Positions 34,240-43,329 of a stretch of DNA of 64,000 bases are shown one piece after another. The DNA lies in assembly GCF_001945365.1 (NCBI RefSeq), contig NZ_MSTQ01000002.1:372001-436000 (forward strand). Reading direction: 5' to 3'. The notes below the pieces were generated by a model. That model saw only the letters and a list, made by a program, of their open reading frames with translations. It had not been told where the DNA came from and did not search any database. Each line of letters starts with the position of its first letter. The stretch's first letter is position 1. The stretch comes from Pseudomonas reinekei. Lineage in GTDB: Bacteria > Pseudomonadota > Gammaproteobacteria > Pseudomonadales > Pseudomonadaceae. A program made the position numbers and the translations under genes.

Positions 34240-34475
34240 ACGCATACCTCTATTGCTGTGCTTCTGATTCCTGAAGACGGGGCAGCTATCTCAAGCACGA
34301 GATTAAAATTGTGAACACTCGATCGCACACGCAGCAGAAAAAGAGTCGCTCCTGCGGCCGTTCCGACATACAGCAATAACGCAGGTTGCGAGCGTTGCAA
34401 TTACCAATGGAGCTTACTTCAGGCTGGCAGAAAGCATTGCCAAGGTTGACTGCAATGAAACGGAATGCCTGATGC

Positions 34476-34835
34476 TCAGGTGTTGAGAATGTCTTTGACT
34501 TTGGAGACTACCAGGTCGATGTTGAATGGCTTTTCTAACACGCTGACAAACAAATCTGATCGTGCATTTCCCAGATGCGCCTGAGCGCCACTCATGAGGA
34601 TAATCGGAATAGTCTTGAGATCATCCTTCGCCTTCACCGCTTCCGCAAATTCAAGCCCCGTCAAACCCGGCATCATAAAGTCAGTGATGATCAGGTCGGG
34701 CTTTTCTCTGTCGAGAATCTCAAGAGCCCTCGTGCCGCTCCCAGCGGTTACGGTCAAAAACCCCTCATCCTCTAACGCAAAGCTCAAGATATCGGCAATC
34801 AGGTACTCATCATCAATAATCAGAATTGTGGTCAT
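34476..34835 (-). CDS. Single-domain response regulator (CheY-like)
   Basis: The 119-residue protein is only a receiver domain. It has acidic Asp8/Asp9 in LIIDDEYLIADIL, phospho-acceptor Asp52 in LIITDFMMPG, Ser82 in ILMSGA and Lys102 in LEKPF. With no output domain it must act by protein contact or phosphotransfer. It lies 83 bases downstream of the KaiC-like ATPase on the same strand. That pairing is seen for KaiC-like proteins with receivers, suggesting one signalling unit. No histidine kinase is adjacent. Confidence 0.9.
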   Translation of the reverse strand: MTTILIIDDEYLIADILSFALEDEGFLTVTAGSGTRALEILDREKPDLIITDFMMPGLTGLEFAEAVKAKDDLKTIPIILMSGAQAHLGNARSDLFVSVLEKPFNIDLVVSKVKDILNT

Positions 34836-34918
34836 TTTCTAATCATGCCCCAAGCCAGCTTCGAGAACCGTAAGCGACTCATTGGAGCAGACCGCTGTCT
34901 CGTTGCCTTGCGCATATC

Positions 34919-36307
34919 TCAAACCTTCTTCAACGTGATTCCGGCATTCCCCATAACGACCTCGAGCAGCGAGGGATCGTAAGCATTGTCTCTGATCTTG
35001 AGAATGGAGAGCTGGCGTTGAAGTTCAGTCCCGTTGCGGCTGAATTGGATAAGCAGAAGATTATCCATCAGGCCCGACAAATCAGGAGCTGTGGCGCCGG
35101 GCAGGTCATTCAGCATGCGCTGTGTTTCCCAGGTGGCCATTATGGTCACGCCGCGCGAACGCAGTTCTCCCAGCAAGGCTGTGAAGATCTCGTTCACTCG
35201 ACTCTGGTCAATCGCGAGTCTGGACATCCCGACAAGGCTATCGATAAAAACGCGCTTGATGTTTTTTTGCTCAACGAGTTTCAATAGCTCATAGGAGGAA
35301 CGATCAATCATGCCCTGAGAGACCGAGTTCCAGACAATATGCATGGCACCCGATTTTTCCAATGCCGAAAAATCATGACCAAGCGCCCTTGCCTTGATTC
35401 GCACTCGTTGCGGTGACTCATGAAAACCGAAATACAAGCCGGGTTCATCTTGGGTGGCGCCGCTCAAAAACTGGATCCCCAATGAGGTTTTCCCCGCACC
35501 GGATGGCCCCATTATCAGCGTGACGGACGATGTTGTAAGACCGCCCCCTATCTGACTATCAAGAGACGGAATGCCGCTACTGATCAGACTGAGATGATCA
35601 CTGTCATGCAACGATGACCCACCCAGGAGGCTTTCAATTTTGGGGTAAACGGCAATACCGTCCTGATTGATCTCGAATTCGTGGGCACCGGCAATCGCAC
35701 CACTGCCTCTCGTCTTGCGCAACTTGATCAGCCGGACGGTTTTAGAGCCTACAGACTCCTCACCCATTTCAATTACACCATCGACCATGGTGTGTTCCGG
35801 GCTTCCCTCATCAAGCTGGGAACTGGTCAGAAACAATACGGTGCATCCCGCGAAAGCGGCATGCCCTTGTAATTCAGAAATAAATTGCTTCGTATCCAGA
35901 GGCGACTCGGCCTTGGATCGAGCGTTCAAAAGTCCGTCAAGAACGAGAAGAGTAGATTTTTGCCGGCTGATCTCTCGACGCAGCAACTTGACTACCGCGT
36001 CTAAACCCTCATTTTCCAGGGTATCAAATGCGCTGACAAACTGAATGCTCTGATTGACTTGAGCCTCATCGTAAAAACTGAGCGTGGAGAGAAACTGAAA
36101 GAGCCGGTCATGTGGCTCGGCAAGCAAAGTCGCAAAAAGGACACTACCGCCCTGCTTGATGTGGTTAAAGCCGATCTGATTTGCCAGGATGGTCTTCCCC
36201 GAACCTGGTCGCCCTTGAATGATGTAGGACGAACCGGCGATCAGGCCTCCCTTCAAAAGGGTATCGAGGCCATCGATTCCGCTTTCAAGGCGTTTAAGCT
36301 GGTTCAA
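34919..36307 (-). CDS. KaiC-like double-domain RecA ATPase
   Basis: The 462-residue protein has two KaiC/RecA-type domains. The first (about 5-230) has Walker A GRPGSGKT and Walker B LLVLDGLLN. The second (about 245-460) has Walker A GPSGAGKTS, YFGFHESPQRV and FIDSLVGMSRLA. Where cyanobacterial KaiC has the catalytic Glu-Glu pair, domain 1 reads Leu-Ala and domain 2 reads His-Glu, so ATP hydrolysis by domain 1 is doubtful. The Ser/Thr autophosphorylation tail is absent. It is a bacterial KaiC-like signalling ATPase, not a clock protein proven here, and is paired with the receiver at 34476. No kaiA or kaiB is nearby. Confidence 0.88.
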   Translation of the reverse strand: MNQLKRLESGIDGLDTLLKGGLIAGSSYIIQGRPGSGKTILANQIGFNHIKQGGSVLFATLLAEPHDRLFQFLSTLSFYDEAQVNQSIQFVSAFDTLENEGLDAVVKLLRREISRQKSTLLVLDGLLNARSKAESPLDTKQFISELQGHAAFAGCTVLFLTSSQLDEGSPEHTMVDGVIEMGEESVGSKTVRLIKLRKTRGSGAIAGAHEFEINQDGIAVYPKIESLLGGSSLHDSDHLSLISSGIPSLDSQIGGGLTTSSVTLIMGPSGAGKTSLGIQFLSGATQDEPGLYFGFHESPQRVRIKARALGHDFSALEKSGAMHIVWNSVSQGMIDRSSYELLKLVEQKNIKRVFIDSLVGMSRLAIDQSRVNEIFTALLGELRSRGVTIMATWETQRMLNDLPGATAPDLSGLMDNLLLIQFSRNGTELQRQLSILKIRDNAYDPSLLEVVMGNAGITLKKV

Positions 36308-36856
36308 ATCTTGTCCCTCTGCTGTTTTCTATCAGATATAAATTTTGCGCCACTCTCAATGCGCAAAACCGTCGAGCCGGCATAACACATGGTGCCAGAA
36401 ATCGATGACCCGTAATCAGGAGAAAAATTCATTCCTCAAATTGTTGGCCTCTTGGCCTCTTGCGGCAACGTGGTTCTTTTGGCGTTGTACTCCATGACGA
36501 ATCTTTTGTCGAAAATGTCAGTTTGCAGAAGACGGTGGCAAGGAGACCTCGGATGGATGGCTACGGCCTCAAGTTCCAGACAGACATGACGTTGATAAAA
36601 GTTCCGGAATGGAATCTGGTCATGATTGATTTAAATCAGATGACACAGCGGTGAATGAATTCAACCTGCTTTACCTCTTCTCCTGCATTGGCGTGATGAA
36701 AACCGGTGGCAACCGCTTCGTCGCCGAACGTGAGCAATGCATGAAGTCGGGATAGTCGGTCAAGCCCAGGCAATCTGTCGGTCAGCGCTTTGAACATCCG
36801 CGTCAGAATGCCAACACGGCCGTTGCTACGGTATCAACCAGGACAGGCAAGTCATC
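36308..36856. other. Intergenic region with possible small ORF
   Basis: This 549-base gap holds the divergent promoters of the KaiC-like ATPase and the antiporter. A possible 33-residue reading frame from an ATG at 36553 to 36654 has AAGGAG nine bases upstream but no family. An Anr/FNR-like box at 36626-36640 overlaps its end. I see no RNA gene. Confidence 0.35.
36626..36640. promoter_or_regulatory. Anr/FNR-like box
   Basis: TTGATTTAAATCAGA is identical to the box at 20207-20221 and matches TTGATNNNNATCAA at nine of ten fixed bases. It lies 217 bases before the antiporter start and 319 bases from the KaiC-like gene start. Confidence 0.45.
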
Positions 36857-38047
36857 ATGTATCAGAACTTGGCCCTGCTTGCCGCTTTCCTTCTGACCTA
36901 CAGCATATTTGCGGGTCGTTTCGAGTCACGCCTGCTCAATGGACCTCTGATGTTCATGCTGGCCGGTCTGATTCTCGGCCCTGCGTTTCTGAGCATTCTG
37001 CAACCACGGATTGACAGAGAAGGTCTCAAAATTCTGGCAGAACTGACATTGGCGATTGTGCTCTTCAGTGATGCAGCCAGCGCCGACCTCAAGGTTCTGA
37101 AAGCGCACGAAGGATTACCGCTGCGCTTATTGTTGATCGGCCTGCCGCTGACCATGCTAAGCGGCTGGCTGGTCGGCATCTGGCTGTTCCCGCAGATACC
37201 CTTGATAGAATTGGCAATACTGGCAACCCTTCTGGCGCCCACCGACGCGGCACTGGGTAAAGCTGTAGTGAGCAATCCCAAGGTTGCGGCGTCCGTGCGT
37301 GAAGGATTGAATGTGGAGAGCGGGCTCAATGACGGCATCTGCGTCCCGGTGCTGTTGATGTTCCTGGCCCTGTTGGTCGAAGAGCAGGCGCACTCTCCCC
37401 TCTCGCTGGCGGTGGAGCTGTTTGTCGAGGCGCTTGGTATCGGCGCTCTCATCGGCGCCGCCCTTACTTTCATTGCCTGGCTGTTGCAGCGCTACTCTCG
37501 AAAACATCACTGGCAAACCCCCATGTGGTCGCAGCTGACGCTCCCAGGGTTAGCCCTGCTTTGCTTTGCCACCGCACAAGCACTCGGCGGTAGCGGGTTT
37601 ATCGCCGCGTTCGTTGGAGGGCTGCTCGCCAGCTACCTGTTTTTTGAACAAAAGCACAATCTGCTCAAGGCCAGCGAAGAGTTCGCGAGCCTGCTATCGG
37701 TCATTACCTGGGTCGTATTCGGCGCGCTGGTGATCCCTTGGGCCTGGAGCAGTTTTACGCTGAATATCTGGCTGTATGCAGTGCTCAGTCTGACCGTGAT
37801 TCGCATACTGCCGGTACTCATCAGCCTGACAGGAACCGGCTTCGATTTCGAAACCCGCCTGTTCATCGGCTGGTTCGGCCCACGAGGTCTGGCAAGCATC
37901 GTCTTCGCGGTAATGATATTGGACTACCCTCTGCAAGCCGGTCGTACTTTGGTCGCTGTAGCCGCCTGTACCGTTTTACTCAGCGTGCTGCTGCATGGCT
38001 TGAGTGCCAATCCATGGGTCTCACGACTGGCAAATCGTGCTGATTGA
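36857..38047 (+). CDS. Cation:proton antiporter (NhaP/CPA1-like)
   Basis: The 396-residue membrane protein has about 11-12 TM segments. It begins NLALLAAFLLTYSIFAGRFE and contains LAPTDAALGKAVVSN (the TDAA motif near residue 126), GLNVESGLNDGICVPVLL (the ND ion-binding pair) and WFGPRGLASIVFAVMI (conserved Arg). This is the CPA1 sodium or potassium/proton antiporter core without the C-terminal regulatory domain. It exchanges cytoplasmic Na+ or K+ for H+. Start ATG 36857; the ribosome site is weak. It is monocistronic by position. Confidence 0.88.
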   Translation: MYQNLALLAAFLLTYSIFAGRFESRLLNGPLMFMLAGLILGPAFLSILQPRIDREGLKILAELTLAIVLFSDAASADLKVLKAHEGLPLRLLLIGLPLTMLSGWLVGIWLFPQIPLIELAILATLLAPTDAALGKAVVSNPKVAASVREGLNVESGLNDGICVPVLLMFLALLVEEQAHSPLSLAVELFVEALGIGALIGAALTFIAWLLQRYSRKHHWQTPMWSQLTLPGLALLCFATAQALGGSGFIAAFVGGLLASYLFFEQKHNLLKASEEFASLLSVITWVVFGALVIPWAWSSFTLNIWLYAVLSLTVIRILPVLISLTGTGFDFETRLFIGWFGPRGLASIVFAVMILDYPLQAGRTLVAVAACTVLLSVLLHGLSANPWVSRLANRAD

Positions 38048-38271
38048 TAATTGTCAGAAATGCCACCGTCTGCCTGTACTAGTGTTGTGACGAGAGCGTG
38101 ACCAAGCGTCTGTCCGAGCAACCCTCACAGCGCAAAGTATGGGCAGAAGCGTGAGCGTTTTCAGGCAGTTGGTCAGAATGCCCCTCGCCATTTTCGTCGG
38201 GAGCCTGAGCCTGCTTCCCGGTGCGTTCGATGGCTGAGCGGTGACGCGTTGCGCAAATCGAGGGGTTTCCG

Positions 38272-39612
38272 ATGACCGACTCAAGCAAGAAAATGAGCCT
38301 CATGGGGCTCACCACACTGGTGACGGTAAACATGATGGGCTCAGGCATCATCATGTTGCCGACGAGCATGGCCCAACTCGGGGCTGTTTCATTGTTGTCA
38401 TGGATCGTCACCGCGGTCGGCTCCATGGCCATCGCGTATTGTTTCTCCCAATGTGGCATCTACTGTCTGCGCTCAGGCGGGTTATCCGCCTACACCGAAG
38501 AGGCGCACGCAAAGTCAGGTTTTTTCCTCTGCTCGTATTTGTATTTTCTGTCGCTGGCCATCGCCAACGTGGCGGTGGCCATCTCCGCAGTCGGGTACAT
38601 GACGTCGTTCATGCCCTGGCTGGGAAGTGGCGCCATTCCATTATTCGTTGGAACGGTCGGCCTGCTCTGGTTAACCACCGTGGCAAATTTTGGCGGCCCT
38701 GGCATCACGGGCAGGATTGGCGCGGTGACTGTCTGGGGAGTGATCATCCCGGTAGCGGGCTTGAGCATCTTCGGTTGGTTCTGGTTCAAACCCGATCTGA
38801 TAATCGCCGCCTGGAACCCGAACGACCTGCCGATATCCGAAGCGATCAGCAAAGCGATTCCTCTGACCCTCTGGGCCTTTCTCGGCATGGAGTCAGCTGC
38901 CCAAGCCTCTGATGCAGTGGAAGACCCCAAGCGCACCGTGCCGCTGGCCTGCCTGTTCGGCACACTGGGGGCAGCAGCAGTCTATGTGCTATCGACGACG
39001 GTCATTCAGGGCATCATTCCCAATGCCGAACTGGCCAACTCATCAGCCCCCTTCGCGCTCGTTTATGCGCATATGTTCAACCCCACGGTCGGCTACATCA
39101 TCATGGCGCTCGCGATAATGGCCTGTGTGGGTTCGTTGTTGGGCTGGCAGTTCACTTTGGCGCAGACCGCCAAGATGACCGCAGACCAGGGCATGTTCCC
39201 AAAACTGTTCAGCAAGGTCAGCGCACGCAATGCCCCCATCGTCGGGATGCTGGTCTGTGGCGTGCTGCAGACCTTGATGGCGCTGTCGACCATTTCGCCC
39301 AACGCGAGTGCGCAGTTCGGAAAACTCGTCAGCCTCGCAGCGGTGACCAACCTGATCCCCTATGTGACGGCTGCAACCGGGCTGCTGGTCATGATGTACA
39401 AAGCCAAAGTCAGTGCAGGCGTATACACACGCAACACTCTGCTGCTGGTGGTTGCCGTGGCCTATTCCCTCTACGCGCTTTATGCCTGCGGCAAAGACGC
39501 CGTGTTCGGCGGCATCCTTGTCCTGGTGTTCGGCTATCTGCTTTACGCGTTCCTCGCTAAACGGTTTGTCGACGCCCCTGCGCCCGCGTCCCCCCGGATC
39601 GATAGCCCTTGA
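38272..39612 (+). CDS. PotE-like amino acid/polyamine antiporter (APC family)
   Basis: The 446-residue APC transporter has 12 TM segments. The start KKMSLMGLTTLVTVNMMGSGIIMLP, the AYTEEAHAKSGFF loop, FLGMESAAQASDAVEDPKRTVP and the region LAQTAKMTADQGMFPKLFSK match PotE, the putrescine:ornithine antiporter (439 residues). It would exchange putrescine against ornithine or a related pair at the inner membrane. It is followed 48 bases later by an orphan substrate-binding protein, then convergent polyamine synthesis genes, which supports a polyamine role. The exact substrate pair is inferred. Confidence 0.82.
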   Translation: MTDSSKKMSLMGLTTLVTVNMMGSGIIMLPTSMAQLGAVSLLSWIVTAVGSMAIAYCFSQCGIYCLRSGGLSAYTEEAHAKSGFFLCSYLYFLSLAIANVAVAISAVGYMTSFMPWLGSGAIPLFVGTVGLLWLTTVANFGGPGITGRIGAVTVWGVIIPVAGLSIFGWFWFKPDLIIAAWNPNDLPISEAISKAIPLTLWAFLGMESAAQASDAVEDPKRTVPLACLFGTLGAAAVYVLSTTVIQGIIPNAELANSSAPFALVYAHMFNPTVGYIIMALAIMACVGSLLGWQFTLAQTAKMTADQGMFPKLFSKVSARNAPIVGMLVCGVLQTLMALSTISPNASAQFGKLVSLAAVTNLIPYVTAATGLLVMMYKAKVSAGVYTRNTLLLVVAVAYSLYALYACGKDAVFGGILVLVFGYLLYAFLAKRFVDAPAPASPRIDSP

Positions 39613-39659
39613 TCGCAATTTTCAGGACAGCACAGACATCTGAATTCGAGGAGCCGCGC

Positions 39660-40565
39660 ATGAACGTGAAACTGAGCAACGCCAACAACCTGCTACTCGT
39701 CTGCCTGGTTGCACTGATACCGGTAATGGCCCATGGCAATACGCTTGAGCGCATACGCGCGAGTCATACGTTTACCCTCGGCTACTTGCCTGACTTCGCG
39801 CCCTTTAGTGATCAGGCAGCCGATAAAGCAAGCGGTTATGCCATCGATCTCTGTCTGAAGATTGCCGAGAGGGTCAAGACCGATCTGGGGTTGCCCGAGC
39901 TGAGTATTCAGTACCAGCCTGTCTCCATGAGCGACGAGATGACTGCCGTCAGTTCGGGGAAAATCGACATTCTCTGTACGCCGACGCCACCCACACTGGT
40001 ACGGCGCAAGAGGGTTAGCTACTCGGTGCCGATCTACACCGCCGGTCTCGCGGCAGTGGTGCGCCAGGATTCATCCGAAGCCTTGCTCAATGCGCTGGAT
40101 GGCAAGGTGGCTCATACCGGGCCAACGTGGCGAGCCACTGTAAACCGTGGCCTGTCCAATCAGACATACGCCGCCATCGCTGGCGGTATAACCGAGACGT
40201 GGATACAACAGCAGATGCGATTGCTGGGTGTTGTGGCCACTCTGGTGACAGTAGAGAACGCCGATGCAGGTCTTAAGCTGGTTGCCGATGGCAAAGCCGA
40301 TGCGTTCTTCGCTGAGCGCATGATGCTCAAGCATCTGCTGGACAGGAATTACCCCGCGGGAAACCTGGTGGTGCTGGAGCGAATGTTTGAGTACGCACCG
40401 ACTGCAATGGCAGTGGATCGAGAGGATGAAGATTTCCGTCTGCTGGTCGACACCGCGCTGAGTGAAATGTATCGCTCCGGCGAGATTGAACAGGCATTCG
40501 ACAAGTACCTGGGCGGGGCCAGCGATGCGGCCAAAAAGCTATTCAAGATCTATGCACTACCGTAG
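39660..40565 (+). CDS. Family 3 periplasmic substrate-binding protein (orphan)
   Basis: The 301-residue protein has a signal peptide ending near VMAHG and a type II periplasmic-binding fold of the amino-acid-binding family 3. Recognisable parts are LERIRASHTFTLGYLPDFAPFS, ASGYAIDLCLKIAERV, DILCTPTPPTLVRRKRVSYS and EMYRSGEIEQAFDKYLGG. A CGAGGAG ribosome site precedes the ATG at 39660. No ABC permease or ATPase is adjacent, so it is an orphan or serves a distant transporter. Its place right after the PotE-like gene suggests co-transcription. The ligand is unknown. Confidence 0.82.
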   Translation: MNVKLSNANNLLLVCLVALIPVMAHGNTLERIRASHTFTLGYLPDFAPFSDQAADKASGYAIDLCLKIAERVKTDLGLPELSIQYQPVSMSDEMTAVSSGKIDILCTPTPPTLVRRKRVSYSVPIYTAGLAAVVRQDSSEALLNALDGKVAHTGPTWRATVNRGLSNQTYAAIAGGITETWIQQQMRLLGVVATLVTVENADAGLKLVADGKADAFFAERMMLKHLLDRNYPAGNLVVLERMFEYAPTAMAVDREDEDFRLLVDTALSEMYRSGEIEQAFDKYLGGASDAAKKLFKIYALP

Positions 40566-40613
40566 TGACAAGCTGGAAATACCGGGCTTTACCGAAAACC
40601 ATTCACACAACCG

Positions 40614-40641
40614 AAAACGCCGCTCAAAGAGCGGCGTTTTT
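40614..40641. terminator. Rho-independent terminator between convergent genes
   Basis: A perfect 10-base GC-rich stem AACGCCGCTC / GAGCGGCGTT with a 3-base loop, flanked by A and T runs, sits after the substrate-binding protein. It can serve the convergent polyamine operon as well. Confidence 0.9.
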
Positions 40642-40693
40642 GCGTATGGAGCCAGGAACCAGACTCACCTGCCTGCGGGCAGGCTCAGGCGCC

Positions 40694-41929
40694 TCAGTTC
40701 CAGGGACGGTCTCCATTCTCGTCCTTGATGCGGGTCGGCAGGCCCATGATGTCCAGCGCCTTGAGGAACGGCTCAGCCGGCAGTTCTTCGACGTTGGCCA
40801 TACGCTGCACATCCCACTCGCCACGGGCAACCAGCAGGGCCGCGGCGACAGGAGGTACGCCAGCGGTATAGGAAATGCCCTGGCTGTCGGTTTCGGCGAA
40901 GGCTTCTTCGTGGTCAGCCACGTTGTAGATGAACACTTCGCGCGGCTGGCCATCCTTGGTGCCCTTGACCAGATCACCGATGCAGGTCTTGCCGGTGTAG
41001 CCAGGCGCCAGCGAACTCGGATCAGGCAGCACGGCCTTGACCACTTTCAGCGGCACCACTTCCAGGCCTTCGGCGGTCTTGACCGGTTTTTCGGACAGCA
41101 GGCCGAGGTTCTTGAGGACGGTGAACACGTTAATGTAGTGCTCGCCGAAGCTCATCCAGAAACGAACATTAGGCACGTCGAGGTTCTTCGACAGGGAGTG
41201 CACTTCGTCGTGACCGGTCAGGTACAGGTTCTGCGAACCGACGACCGGCAAGTCGTCGGTGCGTTTGACTTCGAACATGGTGTTGCTGGTCCACTGGCTG
41301 TTCTGCCAGCTCCACACCTGCCCGGTGAATTCGCGGAAGTTGATTTCCGGATCGAAATTGGTGGCGAAATATTTGCCATGGGAGCCGGCATTGACGTCGA
41401 GAATGTCGATCGAATCAATGCGGTCGAAATACTGTTGTTGCGCCAGTGCGGCATAGGCGTTGACCACGCCCGGGTCGAAACCCACACCGAGAATGGCGGT
41501 GATGTTCTTCTCTTGGCACTCTTGGAGGTGATTCCACTCGTAGTTGCCATACCAAGGCGGCGTCTCGCAGACTTTGCCCGGTTCTTCGTGAATAGCGGTG
41601 TCCAGGTAAGCGACGCCGGTATCGATGCAGGCACGCAGCACCGACATGTTCAGGAACGCGGAACCCACGTTGATAACGATCTGTGATCCGGTTTCGCGGA
41701 TCAGCGCCTTGGTTGCTTCCACATCCAGGGCGTTGAGCGAGAAGGCCTGGATATCGGCGGGCACTTTGAGACTGCCCTTGGCCTTGACGCTTTCGATGAT
41801 GGCCTGGCATTTGGAGATGTTGCGCGACGCGATAGCAATACGACCGAGTTCATCGTTGTGCTGCGCGCACTTGTGGGCCACCACCTTGGCGACACCTCCT
41901 GCACCAATGATAAGAACGTTCTTTTTCAA
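40694..41929 (-). CDS. Carboxynorspermidine/carboxyspermidine dehydrogenase
   Basis: The 411-residue NAD(P)-dependent enzyme is of the saccharopine dehydrogenase-like family. It has a Rossmann start KKNVLIIGAGGVAKVVAHKC, IASRNISKCQAI, VINVGSAFLNMSVLRACIDTG, AILGVGFDPGVVNAYAA, NAGSHGKYFATNFDPEINFRE and FIYNVADHEEAF. It condenses aspartate semialdehyde with putrescine or diaminopropane to carboxyspermidine or carboxynorspermidine. The decarboxylase gene lies 29 bases upstream on the same strand. This is the alternative spermidine route that does not use S-adenosylmethionine decarboxylase. Confidence 0.93.
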   Translation of the reverse strand: MKKNVLIIGAGGVAKVVAHKCAQHNDELGRIAIASRNISKCQAIIESVKAKGSLKVPADIQAFSLNALDVEATKALIRETGSQIVINVGSAFLNMSVLRACIDTGVAYLDTAIHEEPGKVCETPPWYGNYEWNHLQECQEKNITAILGVGFDPGVVNAYAALAQQQYFDRIDSIDILDVNAGSHGKYFATNFDPEINFREFTGQVWSWQNSQWTSNTMFEVKRTDDLPVVGSQNLYLTGHDEVHSLSKNLDVPNVRFWMSFGEHYINVFTVLKNLGLLSEKPVKTAEGLEVVPLKVVKAVLPDPSSLAPGYTGKTCIGDLVKGTKDGQPREVFIYNVADHEEAFAETDSQGISYTAGVPPVAAALLVARGEWDVQRMANVEELPAEPFLKALDIMGLPTRIKDENGDRPWN

Positions 41930-41958
41930 TTGCTTGATCTCTCCTTTAATTTGTCCGC

Positions 41959-43056
41959 TTACGAAAGGCTGGACAGGTAGTCTTCATAACCAAATTCGCG
42001 AACCACTTCGACTGTACCGTCGAGTTGTTTCACTACGATGGACGGCATTTTCAGGCCGTTGAACCAGTTCTTCTTGACCATGGTGTAACCCGCGGTGTCG
42101 ATGAACGACAGTCGATCGCCGATCGCCAGCGGGCGATCAAACTGATACTCGCCGAAGATGTCGCCGGCAAGGCAAGACTTGCCGCACACCATGTAGGTGT
42201 GATCACCCTCGCTCGGCGCCAGCTTGGCGTTGAGGCGATAGATCAGCAGGTCAAGCAGGTGCGCTTCGATGGAGCTGTCCACCACCGCCAGGTGCTTGCC
42301 GTTGTACAGGGTGTCAAGCACGGTCACTTCCAGCGAGGCACTGTTGGTGATCGCCGCTTCGCCCGGCTCCAGATAAACCTGCACGCCGTACTTCTGCGAA
42401 AACGCCTTGAGTCGCGCGCAGAACGCATCCAGCGCGTAACCCTCACCGGTGAAGTGAATGCCGCCGCCCAGGCTGACCCAGCTGACCTTGTGCAGCAGCG
42501 AGCCGAAGCGCTCTTCGATGGTGTTGAGCATCTGGTCGAACAGGCCGAAATCGCCGTTCTCGCAGTTGTTGTGGAACATAAAACCGGAGATCTGGTCGAT
42601 AACGCCTTCGATCTTCGCCGGATCCCACTCGCCCAGACGGCTGAACGGGCGCGCCGGATCGGCCAGCAGGTAATCGGAGCTGCTCACCTGCGGGTTAACG
42701 CGCAGGCCGCGGGTCTTGCCTTCTGAACGCTCGGCAAAGCGCTGCAGCTGGCTGATGGAGTTGAAGATGATCTTATCGCAGTTATCGAGCATCTCCTCGA
42801 TCTCGTCGTCGGCCCAGGCCACGCTGTAGGCATGGGCTTCGCCAACGAACTTCTCGCGACCGAGCTTGAGCTCGTACAGCGACGACGACGTGGTGCCGTC
42901 CATGTATTGCTGCATCAGGTCGAACACCGACCAGGTGGCGAAGCACTTGAGTGCCAGCAAGGCCTTGGCGCCGGATTGCTCGCGCACGTAGGCAATCTTC
43001 TGCATGTTGACCAGAAGCTTTTGTTTATCGATGAGGTAGTACGGTGTCTTGATCAT
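41959..43056 (-). CDS. nspC: Carboxynorspermidine decarboxylase
   Basis: The 365-residue PLP enzyme of the alanine-racemase-fold decarboxylase family has KTPYYLIDKQKLLVNMQKI and the PLP lysine in LLALKCFATWSVFDLM. GGIHFTGEGYALDAFC (phosphate-binding glycines), YLEPGEAAITNSASL and YMVCGKSCLAGDIFGEY (dimer active-site Cys) complete the pattern. It removes CO2 from carboxyspermidine/carboxynorspermidine to yield spermidine or norspermidine. Start ATG 43056 has GGAGG nine bases upstream; 27 open codons further up are not conserved. It is first in a two-gene operon with the dehydrogenase. Confidence 0.94.
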   Translation of the reverse strand: MIKTPYYLIDKQKLLVNMQKIAYVREQSGAKALLALKCFATWSVFDLMQQYMDGTTSSSLYELKLGREKFVGEAHAYSVAWADDEIEEMLDNCDKIIFNSISQLQRFAERSEGKTRGLRVNPQVSSSDYLLADPARPFSRLGEWDPAKIEGVIDQISGFMFHNNCENGDFGLFDQMLNTIEERFGSLLHKVSWVSLGGGIHFTGEGYALDAFCARLKAFSQKYGVQVYLEPGEAAITNSASLEVTVLDTLYNGKHLAVVDSSIEAHLLDLLIYRLNAKLAPSEGDHTYMVCGKSCLAGDIFGEYQFDRPLAIGDRLSFIDTAGYTMVKKNWFNGLKMPSIVVKQLDGTVEVVREFGYEDYLSSLS

Positions 43057-43231
43057 TTCGAGGCCTCCGGCAAGGCCAGCCAAAAAAGGATGCGCATTGT
43101 GCCCGCACTGGCCGCAGATCGAAAGAGCAGCGCGCAAATGCAGCGTTATTTGGACAACGCTGCGGTGGAGGTCGTCGGGTTAATCACGTCGGGAAACTAA
43201 AACCCCAGGGGCGGTGCCACAAACCAAATAT

Positions 43232-43306
43232 GACAATGAATCTCAATTACCTGCACATCCCATTATCAAATAATACTTAGTTGCGTATGATATCGATTCT
43301 CATTAC
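43232..43306. promoter_or_regulatory. Two Fur-box-like sites before the siderophore receptor
   Basis: Two AT-rich sites resemble the Fur consensus GATAATGATAATCATTATC. One, GACAATGAATCTCAATTA, is at 43232-43249. The other, GATATCGATTCTCATTAC, is at 43289-43306, 24 bases before the receptor start. The second matches about 13 of 19 positions. Iron repression of the receptor is the natural reading. Confidence 0.65.
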
Positions 43307-43329
43307 TACCTAATCAGATGTGAGCTCGC

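Noticed and set aside
34919..36307. Circadian clock (kaiABC) system
   Set aside because: Only a KaiC-like ATPase is present, without kaiA, kaiB or the phosphorylation tail, so a clock is not supported.
36460..36654. 64-codon frame between the KaiC-like and antiporter genes
   Set aside because: No family recognised; only the last 33 codons have a plausible start, noted in the gap entry but not called.
40565..41686. 373-codon + strand frame
   Set aside because: It is antisense to the carboxynorspermidine dehydrogenase and has no recognisable domain.
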